A stretch of 64,000 nt of DNA, from positions 62,001 to 126,000 of the forward strand of contig JACVYH010000008.1 in NCBI GenBank assembly GCA_014964245.1, written 5' to 3'. The notes below the pieces were generated by a model, which saw only the letters and a list, made by a program, of their open reading frames with translations, searched no databases and had not been told where the DNA came from. Both the position numbers and the translations under genes were made by a program. Shown piece by piece: positions 46,542-57,740 of this stretch. Within the stretch, counting starts at the first letter, position 1, and every line of letters starts with the position of its first letter. Source of the DNA: Nannizziopsis barbatae (Eukaryota; Ascomycota; Eurotiomycetes; Onygenales; Nannizziopsiaceae).

Positions 46542-47045
46542 TTACCAGTCGGAATCGCTATCCTCATTTTCCATTTCATCCAGTTCATCATTGCAATGCC
46601 TGTCGGCGGAAAGGGTCTCTGAACGTGGAACCCAGTGAAACGTCACACGTCCATGCTCCTTCAGGTCATCATCAAGACGAGAAGCCTTCTCAATCAAATC
46701 ACGGTTCGCCACCTCCTCTCCCTTAGCATTGACCCATCCGTTATTAGCCCATTTGTAAATCCACTCAGACATACAGTTGACTGCATATCTTGAATCAGAA
46801 TAGATTTTGACTTCAAGATCTGGATACCCATTCAGTTCTTGATATTTCTCCAGCGCCCACTCTAGACCTAGTATAATGGCGGTGAGTTCGGCACGTTGAC
46901 TCGTAGCAGTACCGCTAGGAAGGCGTCTTGTTCTGTAGCGATTCTTATAACGACCTTCGTGGACAGCGGCTGCGACACCAATGGCATTGCTGTAACCGTT
47001 TCGTCGGCACCCCCCGTCGGTGTACATCACAACCTGATAAACCAT
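46542..47045 (-). CDS. RNase H-type ribonuclease (single catalytic domain)
   Basis: Single exon, 167 aa, ATG at 47045. The RNase H fold motifs are in order: MYTDGGCRRNG (D10), SQRAELTAIILGLEWAL (E53), IYSDSRYAVNCM (D84) and the last acidic residue in SADRHCNDEL (D148), preceded by VTFHWVPRS. These four carboxylates bind two metal ions and cut the RNA strand of RNA:DNA hybrids. There is no N-terminal hybrid-binding domain and no mitochondrial presequence, so it is a minimal RNase H rather than a full RNase H1. The C-terminus is very acidic (DEMENEDSDSDW). A retroelement origin is unlikely, since no reverse transcriptase or LTR lies near. Confidence 0.85.
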   Translation of the reverse strand: MVYQVVMYTDGGCRRNGYSNAIGVAAAVHEGRYKNRYRTRRLPSGTATSQRAELTAIILGLEWALEKYQELNGYPDLEVKIYSDSRYAVNCMSEWIYKWANNGWVNAKGEEVANRDLIEKASRLDDDLKEHGRVTFHWVPRSETLSADRHCNDELDEMENEDSDSDW

Positions 47046-47646
47046 TTTGAGTGTCCAAAAAAGGCGGGCGCAATCTTTATTGTTTTGATCTGATCGGTAT
47101 CAAACTGCGAGTTTCTTGAACCTGGCGTAGCCGGATGGAAAACTAGTGTTGAACAGGCGAGGAGGGGCGGTCAATGAGCAAGACGGTGTAAATCCGAAAG
47201 ACTTTGATGATGTGCTTGTAGACTGGGTGACTAGGTGAGAGGAGATCAACCAACAACAGAATTCTATCAGAGTTATCACATACATACAGGATTGATGGGA
47301 TATATAGCCACTTCTTCTCCCAGCCTTGGCCGAGAGCGGACGTTCTCTTCTACTCCGAAGCTCACTTGCCTTTGCGACAAAGGCTGTGGGTTTCAAATAA
47401 GCTCACTCCCCCTTTCACAACACCGCACTAAAACCTACTTAATTTAAACTTTATGCCCAGGGTACTCCGCATGCGGCCCATGAAAGGCGATTATTTGACC
47501 TTGCCAAGACATCTAGTTCTTACGCTAGCAGTCAAATTGTTGTCTTTTTAGCGGCCACCTTTTCGTGTATTCTCCCTACAAATTTGACAAAGGCGTCACA
47601 CACAGAATGACTCCCTAGTATACAAAATTCTCATGTCTTGAAGCTA

Positions 47647-47655
47647 TACGGAGTA
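47647..47655 (+). repeat. TACGGAGTA motif copy
   Basis: Exact copy followed by a diverged second unit (CAGAGTAC). Confidence 0.7.
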
Positions 47656-48435
47656 CAGAGTACTAACATTGCTGTCAGGGAAAATTGATGCGTTCTGGCG
47701 CAGGTTCCTGGAATGTCAGACCTCCAAACACCGGCGAACTCATCTCCATCTCCACGCTCTATATACTCTGTAGTTCCTCCGTACCTTCTTCCCTATAGTA
47801 TATTTTGGCGCATATCTGCAACTTTTGACAGATTCATAGCGAGCTATATACCTCCCTCAATATATCTCTACAGTGAAATTCCAATTTTTGAATTGTTTCC
47901 TTCTGCTAGTACGTATACACAGCAGTAACATCCTCACACCTCTTCTTTCGTGTTACGCGGTCCGGCTGGAGAAATAGCCGATCATCAGGAATGACGTCGA
48001 TTGTGCTTGGCGCGGGGGTTTCAGGGACTGAACGGCGAACGGTCCGCAGAGGTACGCTTTAACAGCTGTCAAATACCCAGGGAGAATACGAAGTACTGCA
48101 TTGTGACTGTAGATTACAACAATACGTAGAAATATATAGGTAGTAATGGAATTTGGAGAGGCAAATATTACTTTCCTTTGTTTCAGTGCGAATAACCGCA
48201 TCAATATCCTTGACGACAAAGCCATGTCATTAGCAAAGTACTGCGAGAGCCATATGTGTATGTACATACATACCCGCGTATGCAGAATGGAGAGAAGGAA
48301 AAAAGTAGACATTATGATGATAGACTTTGAATGCTTTAAACCATACAGTATTAAAGGGGAATGCAATAGGAAATCTCCCGGCTCTGCTCTGCGACAACGA
48401 CAACAAACAACAGTCTCATACAAATTTAACGCTAT

Positions 48436-48444
48436 TACTCCGTA
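48436..48444 (-). repeat. TACGGAGTA motif copy
   Basis: Exact copy about 60 bp beyond the UGPase stop codon, probably in its 3' UTR. Confidence 0.7.
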
Positions 48445-48502
48445 GATGGAATCGTGTCATTCTAAGGCCCGGATCGAATAATAAACCATAAAACAAATGA
48501 AC

Positions 48503-50362
48503 TTAATGCTCAAGGATGCGCAAGCTTCCCTGCACGACGACGTTTTCAAGAATCGAACCAGGTGGGATGTCAATTGTGCTACCCTCAGTCGCCACGATGA
48601 TGACGGTACCTTTGAGAGTAACGCCACGACCCAAATTGACGGCTCCGCTGATGGTAAGATGATCAAGCTCGAGGATGCGGGGAATGCTGGGAATGTGTTT
48701 CTGGAAATCCGAAACTTTCTTGAAATCGGTTCCTAGCTTGATGAGCGGGGCACCACCGAAACGGTTGGGATCAATGATCAATTGGCCGTGCTGGAGAGTG
48801 TACAGGTCGGATTTAACCAGCATGAGATCGGAGCAGGTCTTGACTGGCAAGAAGCGGCGACGGGGCACATTCACACCGTGAGCGCCCTTGAAGAAACGAA
48901 TGGCGGCACCGACCGCGGTCTCCAACTGAATGATGGAAATGTCAGCCTCGCCCTTCTTGTCCGCTGGGATGGACTTTTCATTTGGAATAATCTCCATTTC
49001 GAGGGCATTCTCCTCGACAACCCGCTTGATGGCACGGAGGTTCAGCCAGATGTTGTTGGTGTTGAAGTACTTAAACTTCTTGATAGCCTTGAATTCGTTG
49101 ACATGTTCCTTGGGCACCTGGGCGATTTCAAGGAGGCGTGCCTTTCCTTCGTAGTCGATGATCGTACCACCCTTGACGTCAGCCTTGGTCTTGTCGGTCA
49201 ATTCCATAATATATTCCGACTCCTTCTTTACCATGTGTTCCAGGATGCGCATATCAACGACGGCGCCAAGATTATCGGCGTTGGACAAGAAAACGATCTC
49301 AACACCGCGCTCAATGAGCTTATCAAGGGTGCCAGAATTGTAAAGCGACTCAAACACGTCTCCGTGGCCAGGAGGGTACCAATCGGTGATGGGAGACTCG
49401 TAGCTCTTGGGAGCTGGGAGCAATGAATCCTTCAGAACACGCGGGTATCGCGACTGGTTGAAGGTAATGATATCAATATTATGGCCCTCATACTTCTTAA
49501 TGATCGACTGGGTGTCATCGTCGGTGTTGAACGAGTTCATCAACACAAGAGGTACGCTGACGCCGTAAGTATGGTTGAGATGCTCGATCTGTCTAACGGA
49601 GAGATCGAGGAAAGACATGCCGTCTCGAACTTCGATAACGGACTTGGGACCAACGCAACCCATGGAAGTACCGAGACCACCGTTTAGCTTGATAACAGCC
49701 AATTTCTTGAGGTAGTCGACGGAAGCGGAGTTGCTCAACTCGCTGTATTCCACAACCTGGCCCGGTTGCGGAGGCGCAATGCGGTCCCAGGAAACGGCAT
49801 TACCCTTTGCTTTATCGTTCAAGAATCTGCGGAAGAGGGTGAAGAAGTTATCCATCTCGGCTTCAAAGCGCTTCTTCTCCTTCGAGTCCTTGACGGTATC
49901 CGAGAGGGCATTGAGAGCATTGCGCATCTGCGAGGCGGCCACATTGGTGGAGGCATGCTCGAAGGCCTTTTTGTGGGAAGAATAGTTAGCTACTTTAATT
50001 TGCATAATAAATAGTTCTTCAAAAGTCCAAGGGAAGCAATAAAGGATATAGATATTAAAATAATAGGGACGTGAATTGGGAGATTAGCATTCAGTGCTGT
50101 TTGCGAGCCCTCGAAGCCGGTATGCTCCTTTCCACCGCCGGTGGCTAACCATTCCCTAGCCCCACAGCTGATGGGAATTGGAAGAATCCACAGTGGTAGC
50201 TTCCTAAGGCTTGGGGACGGAAACAAGTGAAAGGAGTCCAGGGCTACTGACCATGTGTGATTGAGACTTGCCATGGTGTCTGGCAACGGGGCGTCCTTCC
50301 TCGGCTGAGCGGGTCTCTGTGTCTGGCGCACGAAGGTGCGATGGAATGGCCTTGTGAGACAT
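48503..50362 (-). CDS. UTP-glucose-1-phosphate uridylyltransferase (UGPase)
   Basis: Two exons, 50362-50252 and 49966-48503, give 524 aa. The first encodes MSHKAIPSHLRAPD...GKSQSHM and joins in phase to AFEHASTNVAASQMRNAL. The intron is long for this genome (285 bp, GTCAGT...GCTAAC...AAAAAG). The nucleotide-binding loop is KLNGGLGTSMGCVGPKS, and the conserved GHGDVFESLYNSG and FLSNADNLGA are intact. The end is the left-handed beta-helix (LGRGVTLKGTVIIVATEGS) used for oligomerisation. The enzyme makes UDP-glucose from UTP and glucose-1-phosphate in the cytosol, feeding cell-wall glucan, trehalose, glycogen and galactose metabolism (yeast Ugp1, Aspergillus galF). Upstream of the ATG lies a long leader/promoter with a CT-rich tract on the coding strand (51052-51110). 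Confidence 0.95.
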
Positions 50363-51051
50363 TTTTTATGGAGGAAACCGTTTCTTTTAAGTTTCACAGT
50401 TCAGGAGAAACAACGATCGGTCGTTCTAAGGAGAAGAAAGGAAGAAAAGTCAGCTTCAACGGCGGAGTTCAAGCTCAAATATCAATTTCAGGAGGTCGGA
50501 GGAGCTTGAGAGACTTGGGGTGACCAGGATCAAATCAAGGTCAATTGCGAAGACTAGCAGGGAAAAAAAAACATCAAGGAAGAGGAGACGGTATGAGGGA
50601 ATTTAAGATTTCAGGTTAATAACAGTCTTGATGACTTGTTAAGTCGATGGCAACAGGGAAAGCTTTGGTTTAACTAAACACGGCGGATCAAAGTAATAAC
50701 TAGCAGGGGATCCACGGCGTCTTGGCTGGTGCATCATCAATGACGGAAGACGAGGAGAAAGAGCGTGGGAGAAGCACCAACAGAAGGAGGGGCATGGAGA
50801 TATGGGCTGAGAGGATGCATTGAGAGGTGCTCAATGCTCAAAATGCTTCAATTTGGGAATTGGAGCTCGGATTGCAGTGCTGGATGCTACTTACAAGTTG
50901 TTATGTCGTTCAACTCGACTGTAGTCGACGCGGTCTGTTGTGGTAGTCTGGTACCTGACACGGAGTCAATTGGTGCTGGATACTCGAAGTAATCGAGCAA
51001 GAGAATGAAAATGAAGAAGAAGATGGCTTTTAAAGAGCTTGACAGCAGAGC

Positions 51052-51110
51052 AGGAGAAAAAGGAGAGGAGGAAGAGAAGAAGAAGAATTGAGGAAGAGGA
51101 AGAAGAAGAA
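51052..51110 (+). repeat. Purine-rich tract (CT-rich on the UGPase strand)
   Basis: GGA/GAA repeats with only a TT interruption, roughly 700 bp upstream of the UGPase ATG. On the minus strand this is a CT tract of the kind often seen near fungal transcription starts. Confidence 0.55.
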
Positions 51111-51625
51111 CGTGGAGATACTTGTGTTGGTGGTTTTCGGTTTGGAGGGAACGCTGGAAGCTCCACTTCTTGGGAGCCCCTCCGCCACCACAATATTATC
51201 ACTCTATGGGAACTTGGGAAGGGTGTTTTTCTCCTGAACCCACTTGGAACCTCCTGGAGCTTCACATCCCTTTGTGGTCTGAGAGACTTAATTTATTATA
51301 TTTTATGGGACTCCTATAACCAGCAGTTGCTTTGCTGCATGCTCTGTTCACAGGTTTTGACAAGATGGTACTTTGTAACAAGTTACCTACCTAACTATAC
51401 TCCATCACGCTCCCTGCCGGGTAAATCCTGTCTCTCGGGTGCCACTTTGTATGACAATTCCCCCTGAACTGGCCTGGAAACAAATCGTCGCATTGGGCTA
51501 TTCGATTAGTATAATTACGGATTCCCATATTTTATTAAATTGATGACGACTGCGAGGTACCTCCTTGTTTTCCTTTTTTCACCCTTTTTTCCCGCTCCTC
51601 CAAAGAGCTTTATATACAGGCAGAG

Positions 51626-51634
51626 TACGGAGTA
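51626..51634 (+). repeat. TACGGAGTA motif copy
   Basis: Exact copy in the UGPase/RRM divergent promoter. Confidence 0.7.
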
Positions 51635-51826
51635 CAAGCTGCCATGACATTGCTATTTATAGAGTCACCCATGCGGTTCTCGAATAGAATGACCACACTC
51701 CTTTTTCATTGGTGCTGTTGACTCGAAACATTCCTCGGGGATCGACACCTGATGCGCCGTTAAGCCGGGCTTGCAGGCCGCCCAAATGAGAATAAAATTA
51801 ATTTTCATTCCTGATCCAAGCAGTAT

Positions 51827-51924
51827 TACGGAGTAAGTTACTTATTAGTAGCTAGGTAGGTACGGAGTACCTTGAAGGATGAAAGGAATCGCCAGGCTTT
51901 CCGACGGCAAGGCCGTACTCCGTA
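51827..51924. repeat. Cluster of three TACGGAGTA motifs
   Basis: Exact copies at 51827-51835 (+), 51861-51869 (+) and 51916-51924 (-) within 98 bp. This is the densest cluster in the window. Confidence 0.7.
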
Positions 51925-52348
51925 CAGTTTGGAATCTCCTGGAATTCTCCGCAATATCAAATCGTAATGATTGTTAAATTCGATACCTAAAAAGTGAAAC
52001 ATATGCAAAGCTCCGATATTTGGCTTGTGAAATTCCACTATTGGGTTCCTTGGCGGCCACAGGCTTTGTCACCGCCTCGACAGCCAGACGCGCACCACAA
52101 AAAGCAAAGAAATATGGACAAAGAAGAGAATTGAAACATCTCGACCTTCAGTGCCGATTGGGCTCTGCTTGTCAACCTACAAGCTATTACTCGCTGTAGG
52201 GTGGGTAAGTGCTCCGCCCTGGCGACCTCTAGTATTGAGAGGCTTGCATGATAGATGTGCTGACTCAATCCTCCACCCCACCAGCCAGCTATAGATACCT
52301 CCTATATATATACACGCACGCAGATCTATATAGGTCCTGTCCGGCACA

Positions 52349-53686
52349 ATGACCGAAGTCAAAGAGGTCAATGAGCCTGGTCCCGAAGCCGCAAGGCCAG
52401 CAGTGAACCGTCGCTGGCAAAACTCTGCCAATTGGCGCTCCAAAGCTTCCCCGCAAACAAGTCAACCGGAAACGCAAGACGATACGGGATACAGCCCTAA
52501 CGGAGCTCAGAGCCGCAAAAACAATTCTAAATCTGGACCGACAAAGCCCTATAACAATAACAAGTCCATATGGGCTCATCGACATAACCCGCCAAACCCA
52601 GCTCGCTCCTTCAATAGACCTCTTGAAAACCAAGAGAATGTCTCCTATTCTGTTCCAGAAGTACCGGCCTCCTTTGCTGAGGGAAGACGGCTTTATGTAG
52701 GCAATATGCCGTATATGGCGAAGAGAGAGGATGTTCAAGCGCTCTTCAAAGATTCGACCACGCACGGTGAGGATTATTATAAAATGTACCCGTCCCACAC
52801 TAGTTGATTCTTATCATGCTTCCTTGCTACTTTGCTGATCAATGTCCGCTGCTTTTAATCTTGGAAAGGGAAAAGTGAGCGCATTGATATCTCCATCGAT
52901 CCTTTCACCGGCCGCAATCCCTCCTTCTGCTTCGTTGAGCTTGAGAATAGAGAACAAGCAACCAACGCCATGGCCGAACTAGACGGGAAAGATATCCTCG
53001 GACGGCCTGTCAAAATAAAACCGGGAGTTCCTAAATCTCCAAAACCTCAGTTCGGCCGAAGAGATCCATCTGGCAGAGAAAACAAGCAACCCCGACCATT
53101 CGTCTTTGATCGCTGGGAAAGAGATGATGCATCAAACCACTGGTATGGCGTTGCGGATGAAGGCCGCCGTCTGTTTGTCGGAGGTCTACCCAGGATGCCA
53201 AATCAGGCTACAGCGGATTATGAGATTCAAAAGCTATTCTATGGATTCAAAATGTGTGTCTGGCCTACATGATGTACCGTATGCCCCTTTGACTAACTCT
53301 TCCACTTGGTTATCAGCGAGGCGATAAGTAAGGTAATCTCCCCGCACCCGGTGAAAAGATCACAACCAGGAAATCACTACTTCTTGTTCGTCGATTTAGC
53401 ATCCGCTAAAGAAGCGGATAAAGCTATCGAGACTCTAAGAGGAGTGAGTGCTGTGTGGGGCAGTCCTGTTTACATCAACAAGGCGAGAGGAAATTCTCAA
53501 AAGCCAGCAGAAAGACAGAGGTGGGAGGAACCCGGTGATGAGATCGAAGATGATACACAGTCAAAGGACGGAAGGAATCCGGCCAGCTCGGAAAATTGGC
53601 GCAGATCACCGTCACCGTCAGTAGACGATAGTGAGCTGGACAATGGTGTACCATTACCGGTCCGTCCAGCGAAGGTATCATCATGA
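52349..53686 (+). CDS. RNA-binding protein with two RRM domains
   Basis: Exons 52349-52766, 52869-53253 and 53317-53686 with introns of 102 and 63 bp give 390 aa. RRM1 (about 110-200) has RNP2-like RLYVGNMPY and RNP1-like PSFCFVELE, with DISIDPFTGRN between. RRM2 (about 235-330) has RLFVGGLPR and the RNP1-like NHYFLFVDLA; the N-terminus (about 100 aa) and the C-terminal tail are Ser/Asn/Pro-rich and disordered. In the second exon the frame is reached with acceptor TGGAAAG at 52868, giving HGKSERIDIS; the alternative AAAAG acceptor would put the exon in another frame. Role unknown; such proteins act in mRNA processing or stability. Both flanks are intergenic. Confidence 0.85.
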
Positions 53687-54048
53687 TGAGAGGAGGTTTT
53701 TGGTATGTTTAAAATTTCACTTCCATTTTAGCGGCTATAAAACATTGGAATACACTTGGATATAAAATAAAAGACCCTATCACTCTTCTAAAACTACCTG
53801 CAGCGTACATCTTTAACGATCAAGAAGTTACCATATTGATCACCGACCTAAGCACTTGCTTATATTCCAGTATAACTACCGTCCGAGGGTCCGACAGATG
53901 GTTATCTCTAGCCCTGATATTTCTCGCAAGGTCTACATACATAAAACTATGTAAAATCATGCCTGGAGTGGTGTGCTCTCATAAGCTCATAGATATTATT
54001 GATATCGCCACCCTTTCCATGCCTAAGACCCATAAAATATGCCAACAA
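53687..54048. other. Intergenic, convergent ends
   Basis: 3' flanks of the RRM and SDR genes. AT-rich, with no gene. Confidence 0.55.
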
Positions 54049-55059
54049 TCAAAGCTTGTTCTCAAACAAGGGCGCATTCCTCCCTCCTCGGAACAAATCC
54101 AACATCTCTTTACTCATCCATTGAGCTCGAGATTTTGCAAGGCCTCGTTCCACATCGACCACCTTGTCAGTCTGCACGAGAAGCCCCATGCCGTTAGCCT
54201 TCATGCCCAGATCGACCAAGTGCGCAACGGCCAGCGCTATTGTCTCTGGTTTACTTATTGGGACACCTAACTTGGCCATCTTCGCAGCCCATTCTTCGAC
54301 ATCAATGCCCGGTCGCTCGATCGGAGCAGAGATTATTGGTGTTACGGTGACACCGGGTGCCACGACGGATACTGCGATATTCAAAGTTGCAGTATCGTGT
54401 TTAAGAGCACGCATTAAGCCAACGATTCCTGCCAGAAACATGGTCAGTCATTGACAGAACCAGGATAATTATATGTGAGAAACCATTGTCAAAGTACCGT
54501 GTTTTGCAGCGCTATACAGCGGCGCACCAGCGCTCGCTAGATAGCCAGCTAAACTGGCTGTCATCACAATGCTTCCTGTTCTGCTCTCCACTTTTCCAAG
54601 TGTCCGCTTCATCCAGTAGATTGCTAGTTTCACCGTATCATTCGCCGCCGCTAGATCCACATCATACACCCTTCGATCCGGCTCTTTGAGTTCTCCATCT
54701 GCGTCCAATTCATCTTTGAAAAGCTGGTTGCCATATTCTGGAATACCTGCATTCACAAAAACGGTGTCAAGATAACCGAAGCGCGAAACGGTGGCTGCAA
54801 AGCCTGCTCGCTGCTCTTTCCAAACGGTAACGTTACATTTGTGAAAAAAGACACGATGCGAGTTTTCGGGCTTAGAGAGGGGCGATGTTGAGGGTATAGG
54901 AGAGAGGTCGAGAACAGAGATGTTTGTTGTTGGAGAAATGGAAAAAAACAGCTCAGCTGTACGAAGGCCAATGCCAGAGGAACCACCGGTGATGAGAATG
55001 GTCTTGTTATGTAGATTCTTCAAGGAAGAAGGGGAAATCGTGAAAGGTGCAGTAGCCAT
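54049..55059 (-). CDS. Short-chain dehydrogenase/reductase
   Basis: Exons 55059-54498 and 54428-54049 with a 69-bp intron give 313 aa. Classical SDR motifs: cofactor loop TGGSSGIG (24-31), VFVNAGIPEYG, the serine stretch IVMTASLAGY and the catalytic YSAAK (Y182, K186), split from GIVGLMRALKHD by the intron. The loop and the early SVLDLSP favour an NAD-type classical SDR of the 15-hydroxyprostaglandin dehydrogenase-like group common in fungi, whose substrates vary widely. ATG 55059 opens MATAPFTISPSSLKN; an upstream in-frame TTG extends to 55134 and is ignored. No signal peptide; cytosolic. Confidence 0.85.
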
Positions 55060-55703
55060 AGCGATTGAAGCCTCTTCTTGGATATGGCTTAAAATCTGGA
55101 TCGCAACAAGCCGATGGTTTACTTGTTGTAGCAAAACAGTCTTCGACTTTCATGCCGTCTCTGAAGGTCGAGTTAGCGCCAGCGTAAAATCTCCCAGCCA
55201 CGTTAGGCACATTTTGCCGATATATCTATCCCTGGAGGATAGGCATTATTCCATTCGACGGACTAGGAAAACGTTTCCCGGGGTCTCGGCTGTTCTCTCT
55301 CCAATCCCGAAGCAACGAGGACCAGCTCCTCTCCCCTGTTCAAATGCGGGGAACGGGTGCATTCTCAACGGGTTTTCTACCGGGGCCCGAAGAACTCTCG
55401 TATTTCCCAGGCTTCGATTCTCCTTACCAGGATTCTTGGCCGAGTTGAGACTATCAGTTCTGGTGAATACGTCCACCACCAGCTTTTTAAACACGTAACA
55501 CACGGAGGAGATGGTAAAGGCTGGGATTTTTACTCTGTAACTTAGGTGCAGTTTCGTGGTCCCCTGCCGATCAAAGTTTGGGCCAGCCGAAAGGTTAAGT
55601 TACCTAGTTAACTAGAGCTGGAACGAGATCGGAGCTAAAATAGCCGCGGCATCTTCATGATGGTCTAATCGCCTTCCGATCCTGTTTTCACATGTTTAAC
55701 TAT
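55060..55703. other. Intergenic between two minus-strand genes
   Basis: Promoter of the SDR gene and 3' flank of the kinase-like gene. No gene seen. Confidence 0.55.
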
Positions 55704-56675
55704 CTAGGAACCTCCACGAGTAAACCTCGATCGGATGTATGGGGTTATCGAGCCGTTAGTATGTGCCCATTCGGTGTTCAGCCATGGTTGATAATCCCAA
55801 TCAATCCAATCTCGGAATTTTAGATGTCTCGACCACTTCTTTTCCCAGCGGCATAAGGGCGAGACGTATGTCCCAGGAAGAGACCCAGCATCTCTGCCCA
55901 AGTCACTAATTTCAAAATCAATGAGAGTAACTTTGGGAACGCCGGAAGAATTTCTTGAATCTTGCGTCACGAGCACGTTCCTCTTATAAAGATCATTCCA
56001 GTACACGTCGTGATGGAACAAAGCAGATTCTCCGTCGATGATGCCCTTCAAGATGTGCTGCCGCTGCTTCTGTGTAAAATCTTTTGGATCTAGGTTCTCC
56101 AGAGAATCACCAGGGATATATTCGATCAGATTCAGCCGAACGACACGGGATGTTCGTTGTCCGACGGGAAGCTCAAGGGAATATGATCCATAGAAGGTTG
56201 GGATCACGGTACCTTGCAGTTTCTCGAGCTTTCGATATGCAGCTGCCTCATTCGCATAACACTTATCGGCCATAGAGGGAGGGTCATAGTCCTCATAAGA
56301 AGCTTTGCTATAGTCATTGTAAAGAGGGTCATATAGCTTTGCTACTACTTTTTTGACACTCGGAGATAAACATCTAGACGAGTTACGGAGAATGTCAACA
56401 ACAAGAACTTGCGTATGGCAATTTGTTCCGGCTCGAAGATATTTCGCGACTTTGAACGTGATCTCCGACGTCCCGAGTGTGCCTGAAGTCGGTGAATGAA
56501 GAACACACCGCTCAAGAGGAGTATGTGTGCGGGCTTCGTTATGGTTGTAGGGACAAACTGGTGGGAGATCGTTTGGGTCCGGAACTGGAGTATGTGACCG
56601 AACTGTGATAACCGCGTCCTCGAGGTAGTCGAAATCTCGCGGAATCATGTGTTTGGATGGTTCGGTCGACGACAT
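55704..56675 (-). CDS. Kinase-like (APH/protein-kinase-fold) protein, fungal type
   Basis: Single exon, 323 aa, ATG at 56675 (MSSTEPSKHM); an in-frame TTG upstream at 56696 is ignored. The catalytic loop is HHDVYWNDLYKRNVLV with an HxD-like start and the Asn five residues after the second Asp, and the metal-binding motif is VTLIDFEIS (DFE for DFG). Ahead of them are the kinase-like VVAKLYDPLYND (Lys), NEAAAYRKLEKLQG (helix C) and VIPTFYGSYS (hinge side). This arrangement matches the large fungal group of phosphotransferase-like proteins whose substrates are mostly unknown. The N-terminal 70 residues have no clear motif. Probably cytosolic. Confidence 0.8.
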   Translation of the reverse strand: MSSTEPSKHMIPRDFDYLEDAVITVRSHTPVPDPNDLPPVCPYNHNEARTHTPLERCVLHSPTSGTLGTSEITFKVAKYLRAGTNCHTQVLVVDILRNSSRCLSPSVKKVVAKLYDPLYNDYSKASYEDYDPPSMADKCYANEAAAYRKLEKLQGTVIPTFYGSYSLELPVGQRTSRVVRLNLIEYIPGDSLENLDPKDFTQKQRQHILKGIIDGESALFHHDVYWNDLYKRNVLVTQDSRNSSGVPKVTLIDFEISDLGRDAGSLPGTYVSPLCRWEKKWSRHLKFRDWIDWDYQPWLNTEWAHTNGSITPYIRSRFTRGGS

Positions 56676-57213
56676 GGCAGATAGATAGATAACCAAGTTG
56701 GTTTGTGAGGGAAAGAATAATAAATGAATTTGATTTTTTCAATCGCCTTATTAGAAATCTTTACAGGAGAGGTGTGAAGTGCTCTATTTAACCTTCACAC
56801 TTAAGCGCTCACTCTCATCCGGTTAGTTATGAAGTTATAACTAAGTGATAAGGGCCTTCTGATTGGGACAAAACCGCCCCCAATATTCTAAAGAGTACGA
56901 AGGGATTCCAACATGTCTTTTCCCCCCATCGGACTACGGAAGTACGGAGTATGACAAATCAGTTTTGAGGCGGTTTAAAAGGTACTAGCTACAGAGTATG
57001 TATAGTACATATATACATGGTATTCGTTGAATTGACACAGTGTTTGCACCCATCGATGCTGTGAGAAATAGTGAGATCTGGTATTGTAAAGATGCAATGA
57101 CTTTTCTCACCTTCAAAAACTGGCCGGGTTCAGGGAGAGTTTTAAGGTTTTTTGGCTCTGAGAGTGACAAACTTAGAAATAAAGTTAGAGTGTAGGGCCC
57201 TTGCAATGAGTCA
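56676..57213. other. Intergenic, upstream of the tRNA
   Basis: Promoter of the kinase-like gene and 5' flank of tRNA-Thr. One TACGGAGTA copy. No gene seen. Confidence 0.55.
56943..56951 (+). repeat. TACGGAGTA motif copy
   Basis: Exact copy about 260 bp upstream of the tRNA and 270 bp from the kinase-like start. Confidence 0.7.
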
Positions 57214-57286
57214 GCCCTGATAGCTCAGTGGTAGTAGCGCTTGACTTGTAATCAAGAGGTCCGCGGTTCAATCCCGCGTTGGGGCA
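57214..57286 (+). tRNA. tRNA-Thr (anticodon UGU)
   Basis: A full cloverleaf can be folded. The acceptor GCCCTGA pairs with TTGGGGC (two G-U), and the discriminator is A57286. The anticodon stem CTTGA/TCAAG encloses CTTGTAA, giving TGT at 57247-57249, which reads ACA (Thr). The T-arm is CGCGG-TTCAATC-CCGCG. The D-arm is short (GCT/AGC). There is no intron and no encoded CCA, as expected for a nuclear tRNA gene. Confidence 0.93.
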
Positions 57287-57292
57287 ACTATC

Positions 57293-57303
57293 TTTTTTTT
57301 TTT
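57293..57303 (+). terminator. RNA polymerase III terminator
   Basis: A run of eleven T's begins six bases after the tRNA, the standard Pol III stop signal. Confidence 0.85.
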
Positions 57304-57740
57304 GCTTATAATATTTTGGGATACACACGGAAAATGTTTAAGGTATTGCTAGTATTGCTAAGAAATGTTGTGAATGAATTGAGAGTATTAGAGGTGTCAG
57401 CAGCATTTCCAGAAAGTGCTCCACTATTTCATGTGAGCAGTACAGAGAAAAATCACCGAAGAGTTTGCAAGGTCAGGACTTTATCATGAGTATCATCAAC
57501 AGGATACCTTTTTGTGCGAATCGAGAGCTCATAGGAGATAAAGAAAGAGGATAGTGTATAATAGTTTATAGATAATACCAACAGCCCGCTAGAATAGCAA
57601 GAAAATGGGTGCAGAAAAGGCCACCCGGCAGAAACAAAAAGCAGAAGACGAGATTTATAAAAACCGAGAGAGACATCATCAAATAACACGCGTATTGGAA
57701 ACAACAAACCAGAGAAAGGATCTTTTCGTTTTCAAGCAAG
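57304..57740. other. Intergenic
   Basis: Between the tRNA and the 3' end of the tricalbin gene. Nothing recognised. Confidence 0.55.

Larger units (their letters stand above)
47046..48502. other. Intergenic between two minus-strand genes
   Basis: Promoter of the RNase H gene and 3' flank of the UGPase gene, with two motif copies. A plus-strand frame at 47713-47928 is not convincing. Confidence 0.5.
50363..52348. other. Divergent promoter region, 2 kb, of UGPase and the RRM gene
   Basis: Contains a purine tract (plus strand) at 51052-51110 and four TACGGAGTA copies in 300 bp at 51626-51924. No gene seen. Confidence 0.55.

Noticed and set aside
46542..47045. RNase H as part of a retrotransposon
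   Set aside because: It is a free-standing intact gene with no reverse transcriptase, integrase or LTR nearby.
47713..47928. Plus-strand 71-codon frame
   Set aside because: Low-complexity Ser/Pro/Ile peptide without homologous feel; the region is a promoter for the RNase H gene.
48782..49426. Plus-strand 214-codon frame opposite UGPase
   Set aside because: It is the antisense shadow of a highly conserved coding exon; biased codon use opens the opposite strand.
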